Source: Cherax quadricarinatus (taxonomy: Eukaryota > Arthropoda > Malacostraca > Decapoda > Parastacidae). From it: a DNA stretch of 64,000 nucleotides. The notes below the pieces were generated by a model. That model searched no databases. It was given only the letters and a program-made list of their open reading frames with translations, and was not told where the DNA came from. The stretch is from assembly GCF_038502225.1 (NCBI RefSeq), contig NC_091323.1, positions 20,990,642 to 21,054,641 of the forward strand, read 5' to 3'. A program made the position numbers and the translations under genes. This document shows, piece after piece, positions 63,190-64,000 of this stretch (position 1 is the stretch's first letter; every line of letters starts with the position of its first letter).

Positions 63190-64000
63190 GTGGCTGGTAT
63201 TGTTACTGTGTAGCAGCAGGTGGTGTTGTTACTGTGTGTAGCAGCAGGTGGTGTTGTTACTTTGTGTAGCAGCAGGTGGTGTTGTTACTTTGTGTAGCAG
63301 CAGGTGGTGTTGTTACTGTGTGTAGCAGCAGGTGGTGTTGTTACTTTGTGTAGCAGCAGGTGGTGTTGTTACTGTGTGTAGCAGCAGGTGGTGTTGTTAC
63401 TTTGTGTAGCAGCAGCTGGTGTTGTCACTGTGTAGCAGCAGCTGGTGTTGTTACTGTGTGTGTAGCAGCAGCTGGTATTGTTACTGTGTGTAGCAGCAGG
63501 TGTTGTTACTGTGTGTGTAGCAGCAGGTGGTGCTGTTACTGTGTGTGTAGCAGCAGGTGTTGTTGTTACTGTGTGTGTAGAAACAGCTGGTGCTGTTACT
63601 TTGTGTGCAGCAGCAGCTGGTATTGTTACTGTGTGTTTAGCAGCAGCTGGTACTGTTACTGTGTAGCAGCAGCTGGTGTTGTTACTGTGTGTGTAGCAGC
63701 AGCTGGTGTTGTTACTGTGTGTGTAGAAACAGCTGGTGCTGTTACTGTGTGTAGCAGCAGGTGGTGTTGTTACTGTGTGTAGCAGCAGGTGGTGTTGTTA
63801 CTGTGTGTAGCAGCAGGTGGTGTTGTTACTGTGTGTAGCAGCAGGTGGTACTGTTACTGTGTAGCAGCAGGTGGTGTTGTTACTGTGTGTGTAGCAGCAG
63901 CTGGTGCTGTTATTGTGTGTAGCAGCAGCTGGTGCTGTTATTGTGTGTGTAGCAGCAGCTGGTACTGTTACTGTGTAGCAGCAGCTGGTGTTACTGTGTG
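63190..64000. repeat. Minisatellite, 26-30 bp unit, about 28 copies, open at window end
   Basis: Unit GTAGCAGCAGGTGGTGTTGT plus TACTGTGT with GT-count variation and a later AGCAGCAGCTGGTGTTG sub-type. It runs off the window. Confidence 0.95.

Overview
The window looks like a stretch of a large, repeat-saturated animal genome, most probably a decapod crustacean (crayfish or lobster type). The reasons are a split gene with canonical GT-AG introns, very long (TA)n and (CA)n microsatellites, Penelope-like, RTE-like and CR1-like retroelements, tRNA-derived SINEs, and a host gene of the arthropod DPR/zig-8 immunoglobulin family. The taxon is an inference from repeat style. No bacterial, plasmid or viral gene set is present.

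Host gene. One host gene can be supported, on the plus strand. It has four confident exons at 22395-22585, 39079-39207, 47948-48056 and 61130-61313, with intron phases that match at every junction. A fifth, frame-compatible candidate exon lies at 60487-60570. The exons encode the first Ig domain (both cysteines and the core tryptophan) and the start of the second Ig domain of a DPR-like neuronal cell-surface protein. The 5' exons (signal peptide) and the 3' exons (rest of Ig2, membrane anchor) are outside the window or not recognised. Nearly everything else is upstream or intronic sequence.

Layout. 0-14 kb is a nest of mobile elements separated by (TA)n arrays: Penelope-like termini, a nearly complete RTE-like LINE (1136-4720), an inverted truncated copy (6695-8253), a non-autonomous derivative (11535-11980), a CR1-like fragment and five copies of a ~385 bp MITE-like element. 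14-20.7 kb holds three minisatellites (40, 28 and 16 bp units), a long purine tract, a CR1-like 3' end and a degraded RNase-H LINE. 21-22 kb has a giant (TA)n pair and a MITE split by a hairpin insertion. 22-29 kb contains DPR exon A, two SINEs, a second RNase-H LINE fragment, two more MITEs, an RT-less retroelement ORF with restriction-like endonuclease features, and an RTE fragment. 30-33 kb carries an intact 503-codon gag-like ORF1 with three zinc knuckles. 35-39 kb has a chimeric LINE fragment and two SINE palindromes, one with perfect 209 bp arms. 39-50 kb is mostly intron with CR1, RTE and minisatellites. 51-59 kb is SINE tandem copies, a MITE and CR1-like elements, one with a nested insertion. 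60.6-64 kb is almost wholly minisatellite around DPR exon D.

The strongest overall patterns are three. MITE, Penelope and RTE copies sit at (TA)n arrays while CR1 copies sit at (CA)n arrays, often at both ends. Many families are present as head-to-head hairpins rather than single copies. Several of these hairpins share a GGACC-GAAAC-GTCG core that resembles half of a hammerhead ribozyme.
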